From positions 1 to 64,000 of the forward strand of contig JANXYH010000090.1 in the NCBI GenBank assembly GCA_025350145.1: a stretch of 64,000 nucleotides of DNA. Direction: 5' to 3'. Positions 44,155 to 53,735 of this stretch are shown here, one piece after another; within the stretch, counting starts at the first letter, position 1; every line of letters begins with the position of its first letter. The notes beneath the pieces are model-generated. The model was not told the origin of the DNA. It was given only the letters and a program-made list of their open reading frames with translations, and did not search any database. Source of the DNA: Burkholderiales bacterium (GTDB lineage Bacteria > Pseudomonadota > Gammaproteobacteria > Burkholderiales > Burkholderiaceae_C). Both the position numbers and the translations under genes were made by a program.

Positions 44155-45903
44155 ATGAGCCTACCGATGACCCACCCGGCCATGCTGGCCGCGACTGCAC
44201 TGCTGGCCGGGGCGCTGCCGCCGCTGCTGGCCTACAGCCTGTCGCCCTCGGCGACGATGCTCAACCAATGTGCCGCCGTCGCGCTCTGGGGCTGGTGGGT
44301 GGTGGCTGTCGCGCCGCAACAGGCGCGTCGTGCACTGTGCGGTCCTGCCGGCAGCCTGGTGCTGGCCCTGCTGCTGCTGGCTGCGGCGGTGCTGTGGGCG
44401 ATGGCGGTGGCCCTGCCCAGCTCATTGGGCCTGTCGGCGCTGGGCCTGCTGGCCGGCGCGGTGCTGCTGGTCTGGGCCGGTGCCGACGCCGCCACTAGGC
44501 CGGCCGCTGTCCAGCTCTTCGCCTGGTTTGCTGCGGGTCTGCTGCTGGCCGGCCTGCTCTCGGCCGGGGTGGCGCTGGCGCAGGTGTTTGCGCCAGGCTG
44601 GGGCGAGGGCGGCCTGATCGCCGTTTCCGGCCTGGCCGGCCGCGCGGTCGGCAACCTGCGCCAGCCCAACCACTTGTGCAGCCTGCTGCAATGGGCGCTG
44701 ATCGCGCTGGTTCTGCTGGCCGAGTTGCGCTGGCTCAAACCCGCCATGGCCGTGGCAATGGTGGTCCTCTTGGTCTGGGCGGTGGAGCTGACAGCCTCCC
44801 GCACCGGCGCTGCCGGCCTGGCTCTGCTGGCGCTGTGGGGGGCGCTGGACCGGCGCTTGTCGCGACACGCCAGGTGGCTGCTGCTGGCCATGCCGGTCGT
44901 CTACCTGGTGGCCTTTGGCGCGATGGCCGCCTGGGGCCATTTCGAACACCAGAGCATTGGTGCGGCCGCGCGGCTGCAGGCCGAGTCCAGCGGCATCGAC
45001 AGCCCCAACACCCGTGGCCGGATCTGGGCCAATGCGCTGGCGCTGGTGGCGCAGCAGCCCTGGCTCGGGGTCGGCTTTGGCGAATTCAATTTCGCCTGGT
45101 CACTGACGCCGTTCCCCGGCCGCCCGACCGCGTTCTTCGACCACACCCACAACCTGCCACTGCAGCTCGCGGTCGAACTGGGCTTGCCGCTGGCTGCGCT
45201 GGTGCTGGCGCTGTCCAGCGCCGCGCTGTGGCGTGCCTGGCGACGCAGTGGCCAGGCACGCGGCGACACCGCGCTGGCGGCGCGGGCTGCCTGCATGCTG
45301 GTGGCGACGATAGGCCTGCACAGCATGGTCGAGTACCCGCTGTGGTACGCCTATTTCCTCTTGCCGGCGGCGTTTGCCTGGGGCTTTGCGCTGGGTGTTC
45401 CGGGCGCGGCGGGCCCGGCTATAACCCAGCCCGGCCCAGGCTGGACGGGCGTGGCGGCGGGCATCCTGCTGGCCGCGGGCGGGGTGTTCGCGGTCATCGA
45501 CTACCACCGGGTGGTGGTGATTTTTGCCCCGGCCGACGACAGCGCGCCGCTGGCCGAACGGATCGCACTGGGCCAACGCAGCCCGCTGTTTGCCCACCAC
45601 GCCGACTATGCCGCCGCCACCAGCGGCGAGCCCGGCGCGGCGGCGGCGCTGGGCTTTGAGCGGGCCACGCACAGCCTGCTCGACACCCGCTTGATGGTGG
45701 CCTGGTCCCGACACCTGGCCGCCAGCGGCGAGTTGGGCCTGGCGCAAGCGCTGGCCGACCGCTTGCGCGAGTTCCGCAACCGCGATGCGGACAGCTTCTT
45801 TGCCGAGTGCGCAGCCGGCGCAGCGCAGCCGCCTTTCCAGTGCCAGCTGGCAGCGTCAGCCCACGGCTGGCGCGAGTACCTGGCCGCCGCGCGCAGGCGC
45901 TGA
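44155..45903 (+). CDS. Wzy/PglL-family O-oligosaccharyltransferase-like membrane protein
   Basis: VGNLRQPNHLCSLLQWALI..., SGIDSPNTRGRIWANALALVAQQPWLGVGFGEFNFAW, FFDHTHNLPLQLAVELGLP, HSMVEYPLWYAYFLLPAAFAWG. Start could be 44167. Confidence 0.88.
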   Translation: MSLPMTHPAMLAATALLAGALPPLLAYSLSPSATMLNQCAAVALWGWWVVAVAPQQARRALCGPAGSLVLALLLLAAAVLWAMAVALPSSLGLSALGLLAGAVLLVWAGADAATRPAAVQLFAWFAAGLLLAGLLSAGVALAQVFAPGWGEGGLIAVSGLAGRAVGNLRQPNHLCSLLQWALIALVLLAELRWLKPAMAVAMVVLLVWAVELTASRTGAAGLALLALWGALDRRLSRHARWLLLAMPVVYLVAFGAMAAWGHFEHQSIGAAARLQAESSGIDSPNTRGRIWANALALVAQQPWLGVGFGEFNFAWSLTPFPGRPTAFFDHTHNLPLQLAVELGLPLAALVLALSSAALWRAWRRSGQARGDTALAARAACMLVATIGLHSMVEYPLWYAYFLLPAAFAWGFALGVPGAAGPAITQPGPGWTGVAAGILLAAGGVFAVIDYHRVVVIFAPADDSAPLAERIALGQRSPLFAHHADYAAATSGEPGAAAALGFERATHSLLDTRLMVAWSRHLAASGELGLAQALADRLREFRNRDADSFFAECAAGAAQPPFQCQLAASAHGWREYLAAARRR

Positions 45904-45934
45904 CGCTGAGCCGAGCCAGGCCGAGCCGACGCGC

Positions 45935-46435
45935 TCAGCCCGCCAGCGCCGCCGTGCTGTCGGCCTGCCAGTGCCCGGATTTGCCGCCGCGCTTTTCCAG
46001 CAGCCGGATGTCGCCCATCACCATGCCGCGATCGACCGCCTTGCACATGTCGTAGATCGTCAGCAAGCCCACCTGGACGGCGGTCAGGGCTTCCATTTCG
46101 ACCCCGGTCCGGCCGACGGTCTCGGCCTGCACCAGGCAATGCACGGCGCAGGCCTCGGCGTCGGGGCTGAAATCCACCGTCACCCGGGTCAGCGGCAGCG
46201 GGTGGCACAGCGGGATCAGCTCGGCGGTGCGCTTGGCGGCCTGGATGGCGGCGATCCGGGCGATGCCGATCACATCGCCCTTGCTGGCGTTGCCGCGCAA
46301 GATCAGCGCCAGCGTCTCGGGCTGCATGCGGATCGTGCCGCTGGCGCGGGCGACGCGGTGGCTCTCAGACTTGGCCGCGACATCGACCATGTGGGCCAGG
46401 CCCTGGGCATCAAAGTGGGTCAATGGCGAGGTCAT
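45935..46435 (-). CDS. moaC: Cyclic pyranopterin monophosphate synthase MoaC
   Basis: [37 protein letters not shown]...[12 protein letters not shown]...[28 protein letters not shown]. Preferred to the 529-aa ORF. Confidence 0.97.
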   Translation of the reverse strand: MTSPLTHFDAQGLAHMVDVAAKSESHRVARASGTIRMQPETLALILRGNASKGDVIGIARIAAIQAAKRTAELIPLCHPLPLTRVTVDFSPDAEACAVHCLVQAETVGRTGVEMEALTAVQVGLLTIYDMCKAVDRGMVMGDIRLLEKRGGKSGHWQADSTAALAG

Positions 46436-46480
46436 GGCAGGGCGCAACGCGGCGGAAACAAGGCGATGGGATGATAGGCG

Positions 46481-48256
46481 ATGCCCTTTGCAACGCCCGC
46501 GCCGAAGTCCGCCCGGCTGACCGCCGCCACCCGCCTGGCAGTTCTGTTGGCTGCGGTCCTGGCCTGCGGCTCGTTCGCCCTGGCGCAGGGGGCAGCCTCG
46601 ACGTCGGCAGGTGTCGCACCGCCGTTGCGACTGCCGTCGCTGGGCGAGTCGGCGTCCGACGAATTCAACCTGAGCGCCGAGAAGCGCCTGGGCGAACAGA
46701 TCATGCGCGACATCCGGCGCGACCCTGACTACCTCGACGACCCCCGGCTGCAGGACGAACTGCTGTTGATCTGGCAGCCGCTGGTGGCGGCCGCGCGGGC
46801 CCGTGGCGACATCGGCAGCGACACCGAGCGGCTGTTCCCCTACGAAGCCTTCTTGGTCCGCGACCGCAGCGTCAACGCCTTTGCGCTGCCCGGCGGCTAT
46901 GTCGGCATCCACCTGGGGCTGATCGCGATGACCGCCAGCCGCGACGAACTGGCCTCGGTGCTGGCCCATGAGCTCTCGCACATCACCCAGCGCCATATCG
47001 CCCGCAGCATCGCCGCGTCCAGCCGCAGCTCGACGCTGGGCATGGCCGGCATGATCCTGGGCCTGCTGGCGGCCAGCCGCAGCGGCAATGCCGATGTGGC
47101 CAACGCCGCCATCATGGGCGGCCAGGCGGCGATGGTCCAGGCCCAGCTCAATTTCTCGCGCGACATGGAGCGCGAGGCCGACCGCAACGGTTTCGCGCTG
47201 ATGGGCCAGGCCGGGTTTGCGCCGGCCGGCATGGCGGCGATGTTCGACCGGCTCGACCAGGCCAACCGGCTCAACGACAACAACGGCTTTCCCTACCTGC
47301 GCAGCCACCCGCTGACGACCGAACGCATCGGCGAGGCGCGCCAACGGGTCGGCCTGGCCGGTGCGCCGATTGCGCCGGTTGCGCCGGTTGCGCCCGACAC
47401 CAGCCCGGCAGGCACCGCCTCGCGCCCGGCCATGCTGCTGCCACCGACCCTTGGCCACGCCCTGATGCAGGCCCGCGCCAAGGTGTTGATGGACAACAGC
47501 GTCAGCGCCTGGCGGCGGCTGCAAGAGATTGACCTCGGCGAGGCCAGCGAGGCGCTGCCCGTCGGTGGGGCGGCCCAGGCCAGCAGCGTGGCTGCGCTCT
47601 ACGGCAGTGCCATGGCATCAATGCAGTTGCGCGACTTCGGGCGCGCCGAGCGGACGCTGGCGCGGGCCGACGCCAGTCTGCAGCGCCTGCGCGGCGGCGC
47701 CAGCCCGGCGCCCTACCCGTTCAGCGCGACCGATCTGGGGCGCGCCGGGCAACAGTTGACCGAGCTGCGAGTGCAACTGGCTCTGGCCGGCGGCGAGCCC
47801 GCCCGGGCGCAGCAGTTGTTGGCGGCCGTGACGCCTGACGGCTCGCGCAGCGACCTGCACCTGCGCGCCGAAGTGGCATTGGCTGCCGGCCAAGCCGCAG
47901 CGCTGCGTGAATGCAGCCAGTCGCTGCAGACCTGGGTGACCGAGCACCCGCGTGACAGCAGCGGCTGGCTGCTGCTGTCGCGCTGCGCCGGCCGCCAAGG
48001 CCAGCCGCTGCGCGCTTTGCGCGCCGAGGCCGAATCTCAGGCCGCCCTGGACAACCTGGCCGGGGCGATCGACCGCCTGCGGGCTGGCCAGCAACTGGCC
48101 CGCCGCAGCGGTGCCAACGGCGACTTCATCGAAGCCTCGGTGATCGACTCGCGGCTGCGCGCGCTGCAATCGCAGCGCCGCCAACTGCAGGACGAGGCCA
48201 ATCCACGACGCGGCTCCAGCCCGGCGCCAGAGCCACAGTGGCGCAGCCGAAGCTGA
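46481..48256 (+). CDS. bepA: M48 family metalloprotease (BepA/YfgC-like) with TPR-like C-terminus
   Basis: [41 protein letters not shown] (HExxH). Confidence 0.93.
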   Translation: MPFATPAPKSARLTAATRLAVLLAAVLACGSFALAQGAASTSAGVAPPLRLPSLGESASDEFNLSAEKRLGEQIMRDIRRDPDYLDDPRLQDELLLIWQPLVAAARARGDIGSDTERLFPYEAFLVRDRSVNAFALPGGYVGIHLGLIAMTASRDELASVLAHELSHITQRHIARSIAASSRSSTLGMAGMILGLLAASRSGNADVANAAIMGGQAAMVQAQLNFSRDMEREADRNGFALMGQAGFAPAGMAAMFDRLDQANRLNDNNGFPYLRSHPLTTERIGEARQRVGLAGAPIAPVAPVAPDTSPAGTASRPAMLLPPTLGHALMQARAKVLMDNSVSAWRRLQEIDLGEASEALPVGGAAQASSVAALYGSAMASMQLRDFGRAERTLARADASLQRLRGGASPAPYPFSATDLGRAGQQLTELRVQLALAGGEPARAQQLLAAVTPDGSRSDLHLRAEVALAAGQAAALRECSQSLQTWVTEHPRDSSGWLLLSRCAGRQGQPLRALRAEAESQAALDNLAGAIDRLRAGQQLARRSGANGDFIEASVIDSRLRALQSQRRQLQDEANPRRGSSPAPEPQWRSRS

Positions 48257-48278
48257 AGGCGCGTCGCCTGGCCCAAGC

Positions 48279-48638
48279 TCAGGCCGCAGCGCCGCCGAAC
48301 AGGCGCTCCATCGCCACGTCAATGACCATCCCGCACAGGCTGTAGATCACCGAGCCGATCACCGCCGCGCCGAAGCCGGCGACATTGAAGCCGTCGAGCA
48401 CGCCGGCCGCGGCCCAGAACATCAGCGCGTTGATGACCAACAGGAACAGGCCCAGCGTGACCACCGTCACCGGCAAGGTCAGGATCACCAGCAGCGGCCG
48501 CACCAAGGTGTTGAACAGACCCAGCACCAGCGCCGCCACCAGGGCAGAACGAAAGTCCGCCACCGTGACCCCGGGGTAGAGATTGGCGACCAGCAACAGC
48601 GCTGCGGCCAGCAGCATCCAGCGCACGATGAGTTTCAT
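48279..48638 (-). CDS. Phage holin family / Mycobact_4TM small membrane protein
   Basis: MKLIVRWMLLAAALLLVANLYPGVTVADFRSALVAALVLGLFNTLVRPLLVILTLPVTVVTLGLFLLVINALMFW. Confidence 0.85.
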   Translation of the reverse strand: MKLIVRWMLLAAALLLVANLYPGVTVADFRSALVAALVLGLFNTLVRPLLVILTLPVTVVTLGLFLLVINALMFWAAAGVLDGFNVAGFGAAVIGSVIYSLCGMVIDVAMERLFGGAAA

Positions 48639-48900
48639 GGCGCCGAGCATAGCGCGCAGCAGCGGCTGGGATGGCCGCTGCGCGGTCAGTCGCCGCGGCG
48701 CCAGAAGTGCGAATTGGCCAGGTCAGAAAGCGTGTCTTGCGAGGGAAAACCGCTTCTCAGGCCCGATCTCAGGCATTACCATTGCGGCCGCGAAGGGCGG
48801 GGTGTTGAGGCCATCGGGCATGCCGGATGGCGGCTCGACTTCAGACCCCTCGTTGGCGCACTAGACACACCCACACACCACACGACGGAGATCACTGAAC

Positions 48901-49323
48901 ATGGCAACTGCGAAGAAGGCTCCCGCCAAGAAGGCGGCACCGGCCAAAAAGGCCGCCCCAGCCAAGAAGGCGGCACCGGCCAAGAAGGCGGCAGCGGCTG
49001 CGCCCCAGGCAGCGGCCAACCCCGCCGCTAAACCGGCTGCCAAACCAGCCGCCAAACCGGCCGCAGCCAAGAAGCGCACCCCCAATGCCGCCTTCCTCAA
49101 GCCCATGACGCCCAGCGCCGCCCTGGCAGCGATCATCGGCGACAAGGCCTTGCCGCGCACCGAGGTGACGAAGAAGGTCTGGGAATACATCAAGAAGAAC
49201 GGCCTGCAGGACAAGGTCAAGCGCACCCTGATCAATGCCGACGCCAAGCTCAAGGAAGTGGTCAAAGCGGCGCAGGTCACGATGTTCGAGTTGACCAAAC
49301 TGGTCAACGCCCACCTGAAGTAA
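48901..49323 (+). CDS. SWIB/MDM2 domain protein with Lys/Ala/Pro-rich (histone H1-like) N-terminal tail
   Basis: (APAKKA)n N-terminus; KPMTPSAALAAIIGDKALPRTEVTKKVWEYIKKNGLQDKVKRTLINADAKLKEV SWIB fold. Confidence 0.93.
   Translation: MATAKKAPAKKAAPAKKAAPAKKAAPAKKAAAAAPQAAANPAAKPAAKPAAKPAAAKKRTPNAAFLKPMTPSAALAAIIGDKALPRTEVTKKVWEYIKKNGLQDKVKRTLINADAKLKEVVKAAQVTMFELTKLVNAHLK
48925..48996 (+). repeat. 18-bp coding tandem repeat, 4 units (AKKAAP)
   Basis: gccaagaaggcggcaccg x4 with variants; a 12-bp unit (gccgctaaaccg) repeats at 49024-49059. Confidence 0.9.
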
Positions 49324-49332
49324 GCCCTTCAC

Positions 49333-49397
49333 GCCGTGCCATCACCGATGGCACGGCAGTGCGCAATCAAAAAAAAGCCGGCGCGATGCCGGCTTTT
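49333..49397. terminator. Two tandem hairpins; the second is a bidirectional rho-independent terminator
   Basis: gccgtgccatc-acc-gatggcacggc (perfect 11-bp stem) then aaaaagccggc-gcgat-gccggcttttt, between convergent genes. Confidence 0.88.
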
Positions 49398-49419
49398 TCA
49401 TGCCCGCAGGCGTCTGACC

Positions 49420-50025
49420 TCAACCCTGGGCCAGGCGGCGCTCGACAAAGTCCAGGCGGTCCTGGCCCCAGAACAACTCGTCGCCAATCACGTAGCTCGG
49501 TGCGCCGAACACGCCGGCAGCCATGGCCTGGGCAGTGGCGGCCTCGTAGCGCTCATGGGCGGCCTGCGAGTGGGCGTCCTCGAGACGGCGCGCCGGCAGG
49601 CCCTGTTCGGCCAAGAGTGCCGACAGCACCGCCTCGTCGGCGATGTTGCGCTGCTCGGCCCAGACCGCGCGCAACACCGCCCCGCTGATCGCCATCGCCG
49701 CCTCGGCACCGTCACGCGTCGCCACCGCCAGGATCAGCTTGGCGGCGTCGTCACCGGCCACCGGAAAGTACTGCGGCTCCAGGTGCAGCGGGGCGTTCAG
49801 GTGGGCGCTGAAACGGCGCAACTCCTGCAACCGGTAGGCCAGGCGCTGCGGCGCCCGCTTGGCCAGGGGCAGCCCGCCGGAGCTCGGAAACACCCTGCCG
49901 CCCAGGTCGATCGGCAGCACTGCGATCTCGGCCTCGGCCGCACGCGCCATGCGCCAGAAGCGCTGGTGCCCAAGGTAGGCCCAAGGCGACTGGGGGGCAA
50001 AGTAGTAGTCAACGGCAATGCTCAT
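49420..50025 (-). CDS. DsbA-family / 2-hydroxychromene-2-carboxylate isomerase
   Basis: MSIAVDYYFAPQSPWAYLGHQRFWRMA...AGVFGAPSYVIGDELFWGQDRLDFVERRL. Confidence 0.93.
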   Translation of the reverse strand: MSIAVDYYFAPQSPWAYLGHQRFWRMARAAEAEIAVLPIDLGGRVFPSSGGLPLAKRAPQRLAYRLQELRRFSAHLNAPLHLEPQYFPVAGDDAAKLILAVATRDGAEAAMAISGAVLRAVWAEQRNIADEAVLSALLAEQGLPARRLEDAHSQAAHERYEAATAQAMAAGVFGAPSYVIGDELFWGQDRLDFVERRLAQG

Positions 50026-50182
50026 GGACGGCTCCGGCAAGACAGGGCGGGGCGAGTGTAGGGGGCAAGGCTGAGACCAAGTACAGCCGGCCAGCCGCCC
50101 TGGCCCAGTCGCTACCGGGCGCTAAACTGAACCCGACCCAGCGGCGCCAACATGACTGCGGGCACAGCACTGGAGCGAGACC

Positions 50183-50584
50183 ATGGAACCCCTGAACAGG
50201 CATCGCGACCCCGCAGCCAAGCCTGCGCCGCCGATGGTGGCGCGCGTCGCATCGTCCTGCCTTGCCCTGGCGCTGTGGCTGGCTGCAGCCGAGGTCGCGG
50301 TCGCTGCGGACGCATCCGACCCGTCGCGCTGGCCGGCGACCGTCAGCCAGGCCGTGGCCATGGTCGTGGCCCGGCTCACGCCCAGCCAGCAGTCGATCGT
50401 GCGCGGAACCAGCAAAGACAACCTGTTCATGCTCGAGGGCGAATGGGGCGAGGACATCAAGGCCCGGCTGGGTCTGGAGCAGGGCAACCGAGCACTGCTG
50501 CTGGCCGCCTGCGACAAACCCTGCAATGCCGAGCAGGCGACCAAGGTTCTGATCGAGGCCGCCTGGGAGGCGTTGCGGCGCTGA
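50183..50584 (+). CDS. Small exported protein, unknown (possibly DUF6794-like)
   Basis: Signal-like N-terminus then WPATVSQAVAMVVARLTPSQQSIVRGTSKDNLFMLEGEWGEDIKARLGLEQGN..LL..C. Confidence 0.55.
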   Translation: MEPLNRHRDPAAKPAPPMVARVASSCLALALWLAAAEVAVAADASDPSRWPATVSQAVAMVVARLTPSQQSIVRGTSKDNLFMLEGEWGEDIKARLGLEQGNRALLLAACDKPCNAEQATKVLIEAAWEALRR

Positions 50585-50744
50585 CTTGCAGGATGCGGTG
50601 GGACACACCCCGCATCATGGAAGGCTTGTAGATCAAATCGAGGCAATGCCCGGACGGAGGCCACGCCGTCGGGGGCTGCAGCCCGGAGGCCTCGGCGGGG
50701 CGACCAAGACGCCCGCCTGTCAACCTGTCAGCTTTGGGCGACAG

Positions 50745-51425
50745 TTACGGTGGCGGCCTTCGGCCTTTGGCAGCGGTTCTGGTCAACCCGCTACGTCCGG
50801 GGCGCTTTTGCGGCTCAGCGCTCTCGTCCTCGGCAGGGACATCCACACTTTCCAGAGCCGACAGGATTCGAAGCGCGAAAGCGCAGCCGCGCTTGCGGTC
50901 ATCTGGCGTCAACCTCGACATGGCCGGGGCCAGGGCGGAGTGATCGGCGAGATACCCGACCGCCTCTTCAACGACATGCAAGCCCCTTTTGGTCAGGTGC
51001 ACCAAGAATCCACCGCTGTGGCCCGGGTCCGGTAGGCGCTCTGCGAACCCCGCTTCGACGAGCCGATCGACCTTCTTGGTGATTGCGCCCGAAGTGACCA
51101 ACAGTGCGCGATAGAGGTCCGTCGGTCGCTTGACGTAGGGAGGGCCGCTGCGTCGCAGCGCCAGCATCACCCGCATGTCGCCGCCGTTGATGCCGTACGC
51201 CTTCTGGCAGTGCCGGTCATAGGCGCGGTCCACCAGCGTGCCCAGGCGCATGAAATAGATCGCGAGCAGGAAGTTCTGCAGATCGAGGTCGGTCCGCTCT
51301 CGCTGCCATTGAATGCTGATCAGTTCACTCAAGCTGGGTCCAGTGCCGCTTGTCTGGCTCGCTTCGTCCTGCTGCCCAAGATCACGACGTGCGTTGGCCC
51401 GATTGCTGTTTTTTTGCTCTTCCAT
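50745..51425 (-). CDS. MarR-family transcriptional regulator
   Basis: YGINGGDMRVMLALRRSGPPYVKRPTDLYRALLVTSGAITKKVDRLVEAGFAERLPDPGHSGGFLVHLTKRG winged-helix core. Confidence 0.92.
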   Translation of the reverse strand: MEEQKNSNRANARRDLGQQDEASQTSGTGPSLSELISIQWQRERTDLDLQNFLLAIYFMRLGTLVDRAYDRHCQKAYGINGGDMRVMLALRRSGPPYVKRPTDLYRALLVTSGAITKKVDRLVEAGFAERLPDPGHSGGFLVHLTKRGLHVVEEAVGYLADHSALAPAMSRLTPDDRKRGCAFALRILSALESVDVPAEDESAEPQKRPGRSGLTRTAAKGRRPPP

Positions 51426-51538
51426 AGAACTCGATCTCCTTCAGCTCAATCATCTTAGAGGCTGGCCGCGGCTCATGACGACCGCACAGCGCCAATGAAT
51501 TGAGGGTTTTCCTCATATGATTTGAATGCTGCCTCATG

Positions 51539-51554
51539 TATCTTCCATGGAAGA
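51539..51554. promoter_or_regulatory. Candidate MarR operator, copy 1 (TATCTTCCATGGAAGA)
   Basis: 14-bp perfect palindrome TCTTCCATGGAAGA (51541-51554) in the marR/ABC divergent region; matches 58757-58771. Confidence 0.6.
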
Positions 51555-51624
51555 CGATATGGATCAAGACTCAACTCGCGGGTTCGATCTAGGCGATCCC
51601 GCTCTCTTCCCAAGGTGACCTCCC

Positions 51625-52812
51625 ATGACACTGTCCGTCGCTCGCCTGCTGACAGGCTTGACCGCTGCATGCGTTCTCATCACCGCCCCAGTTGGGGCAT
51701 CCGCACAGGAAACGGTGAAGATCGGTTTCGTCGGTCCTTACACCGGGCCCTTTGCGGTAGCGGGGCAGTCTTTTCGCCAGGGTATCGAGGCCTACATGGC
51801 GCTCAACGGCGACAAGGCGGGCGGCGTCAAGGTCGAGGTCATCCACCGCGACAGTGCCGGTGCCGATCCGACGCTGGCCAAGCGTCTGGCCGAGGAACTG
51901 GTGGTCAAGGACAAGGTCGCCATGCTCGGCGGCTTCTACCTGAGTCCTGAAGTGGCCGCTACCGCGCCCGTGGCCAATGCCGCGAAGGTGCCGCTGTTCA
52001 TTGTCAACGCCGCCACACCGGCCTTGATGAAGATGTCGCCGTACTTCGTGCGCATGGGCCAGGCCATCAACCAGCCGGCTGAACTGGCCGCCACCTATGC
52101 CAGGCAGCAGGGAAAGTCGCGCGGCTATGTCGCCGTGGCCGACTACGGGCCCGGGCATCTGGTCGAAGAAGCCTTCACGGCCAAGTTCACGGCCGAAGGC
52201 GGGCAGATGATCGGCAACGTGCGTATCCCGCTCAACACCGCAGACTTTGCGCCGTTGGCGGAACGGATCGCCAATGCCAACCCCGACGTGCTGCAGATTT
52301 TCCTGCCGCCGGGGGCCGCATCGGTGGGCTTTAACAAAGCGCTGGCGGCGCGGGGCCTGACGCAGAAGGTGCTGATCATCGGCCAGGGCGAAGCGGAGGA
52401 CAGCGACCTGCCGATGTTCGACGATTCGATCGTCGGCTTCAAGTCGATCATCTACATAGATGCCAACGCCAAGAACGCCGAGAACACGGCCTTCGCAAAC
52501 TGGCTGGTCAAGAACGTGGGCCCCACCGCCCGGCCGAATTCCTTCAGCATCGGCGCCTTTGATGCGATGCACCTGGCCTACAAGATGCTCGCCGAGCAAG
52601 CCGGCAAGCCCTTTGACGGCACGCTCGCGTTGAAGTCGTTGCCCGGCTACACCTTCAAGAGCCCTCGCGGCCCGGTGACGATCGACCCGGCGACCCGGGA
52701 GCTGGTGCAGAACTTCTACCTGCGCGAGGTGGTCAAGGGTGCCGATGGCGTGAAGCGCAATCAGGTCATCAAGATCTGGGAGCAGGTCAAGCCCACGCCG
52801 CTCAAGGGATGA
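51625..52812 (+). CDS. Liv-type ABC transporter substrate-binding protein
   Basis: Signal peptide then ETVKIGFVGPYTGPFAVAGQSFRQGIEAYMALNGDKAGGVKVEVIHRDSAGADPTLAKRLAEELV. Confidence 0.95.
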   Translation: MTLSVARLLTGLTAACVLITAPVGASAQETVKIGFVGPYTGPFAVAGQSFRQGIEAYMALNGDKAGGVKVEVIHRDSAGADPTLAKRLAEELVVKDKVAMLGGFYLSPEVAATAPVANAAKVPLFIVNAATPALMKMSPYFVRMGQAINQPAELAATYARQQGKSRGYVAVADYGPGHLVEEAFTAKFTAEGGQMIGNVRIPLNTADFAPLAERIANANPDVLQIFLPPGAASVGFNKALAARGLTQKVLIIGQGEAEDSDLPMFDDSIVGFKSIIYIDANAKNAENTAFANWLVKNVGPTARPNSFSIGAFDAMHLAYKMLAEQAGKPFDGTLALKSLPGYTFKSPRGPVTIDPATRELVQNFYLREVVKGADGVKRNQVIKIWEQVKPTPLKG

Positions 52813-52867
52813 GGCCTAGCGGCGATCCCTCGTCGCCGCCTGACGGCCGAAACGGCGGCACCTGCCC

Positions 52868-53731
52868 GTGAGTTCCGCTGCCTTCATCCTGCTGTACGGC
52901 CTGTCGTACGGCTTGGTCCTGTGCCTGATCGCGCTCGGCCTGGTTGTGACGATGGGCCTGATGCGGGTCATCAACCTCGCCCACGGCGCCTTCGCTGCCA
53001 TCGGCGGCTACCTCGCGATCAGCCTGATGCAACAGCAGGGCTGGCCCTACGCGCTGGCGGTGCCGGCGGCCGTGCTGGCGGTGGCCGTGTTCGGCGTCGT
53101 CGCCGAGCGCCTGCTCTACGTCCACCTCTACAAGCGCAGCGACCTCGACCAGGTGCTCGTCACCATCGGCTTCAACTTTGTCGTGATTGCACTGTTGACC
53201 ATGCTGTTCGGCCCCAACATCGTGCGCATCGAGCTGCCCGGCTATCTGAAGGGCAACCTCGACCTCGGCATCCGGGAGTTCGAGACCTACCGCGTGGTGT
53301 CCGCCGCGATCTGTCTGGCCGTCATCGGCGCGCTCTGGTGGGTGTTCGAGCGCACCAGCACCGGCGCCCGCCTTCGCGCTGCGGTAGACAACCGCGGCAT
53401 GGCGCAGGCCATGGGCATGAATGTGCCCTTGCTGTTTTCCGCCACCTTCGCGCTGGGTTGCGGCCTGGCCGCGCTGGGCGGGATTCTCGCGGCGCCCATG
53501 CTGCCGATCGAGCCGATGTGGCCGCTCAAGTACCTGGTGCTGGTCATCGTGGCTCTCGCGGGGCACGGTCAGGTGACCGCGTCGGTGGTGGTTGCGGTCA
53601 TCGTCGGTCTGGTCGAGACCGCCGGCCGCTATCTGTTCCCCCAGTCCGGTGGCTTCCTGATCTACCTGCTGCTCATCGGCCTGATGGTGTGGCGGCCCGA
53701 CGGCCTGCTCGCGCGACGCCGGACGACCTGA
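52868..53731 (+). CDS. Liv-type ABC transporter permease (LivH-like), GTG start
   Basis: LLYGLSYGLVLCLIALGLVVTMGLMRVINLAHGAFAAIGGY. Confidence 0.95.
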   Translation: MSSAAFILLYGLSYGLVLCLIALGLVVTMGLMRVINLAHGAFAAIGGYLAISLMQQQGWPYALAVPAAVLAVAVFGVVAERLLYVHLYKRSDLDQVLVTIGFNFVVIALLTMLFGPNIVRIELPGYLKGNLDLGIREFETYRVVSAAICLAVIGALWWVFERTSTGARLRAAVDNRGMAQAMGMNVPLLFSATFALGCGLAALGGILAAPMLPIEPMWPLKYLVLVIVALAGHGQVTASVVVAVIVGLVETAGRYLFPQSGGFLIYLLLIGLMVWRPDGLLARRRTT

Positions 53732-53735
53732 AGCC

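Noticed and set aside
46436-47524. Long N-terminal extension of the 529-aa moaC ORF
   Set aside because: Antisense to the M48 protease; MoaC homology begins at MTSPLTHF (46435).
48279-48638. Prophage signature from the holin-family protein
   Set aside because: This family is common as a lone chromosomal 4-TM protein; no other phage genes nearby.
48925-49059. Possible CRISPR-like repeats
   Set aside because: Uninterrupted in-frame coding repeats (AKKAAP/AKPA) without spacers.
51418-51431. Third TCTTCCATrGAA-like operator at the marR start
   Set aside because: Only partially palindromic and coincides with the MEE start codons; likely a coding coincidence.
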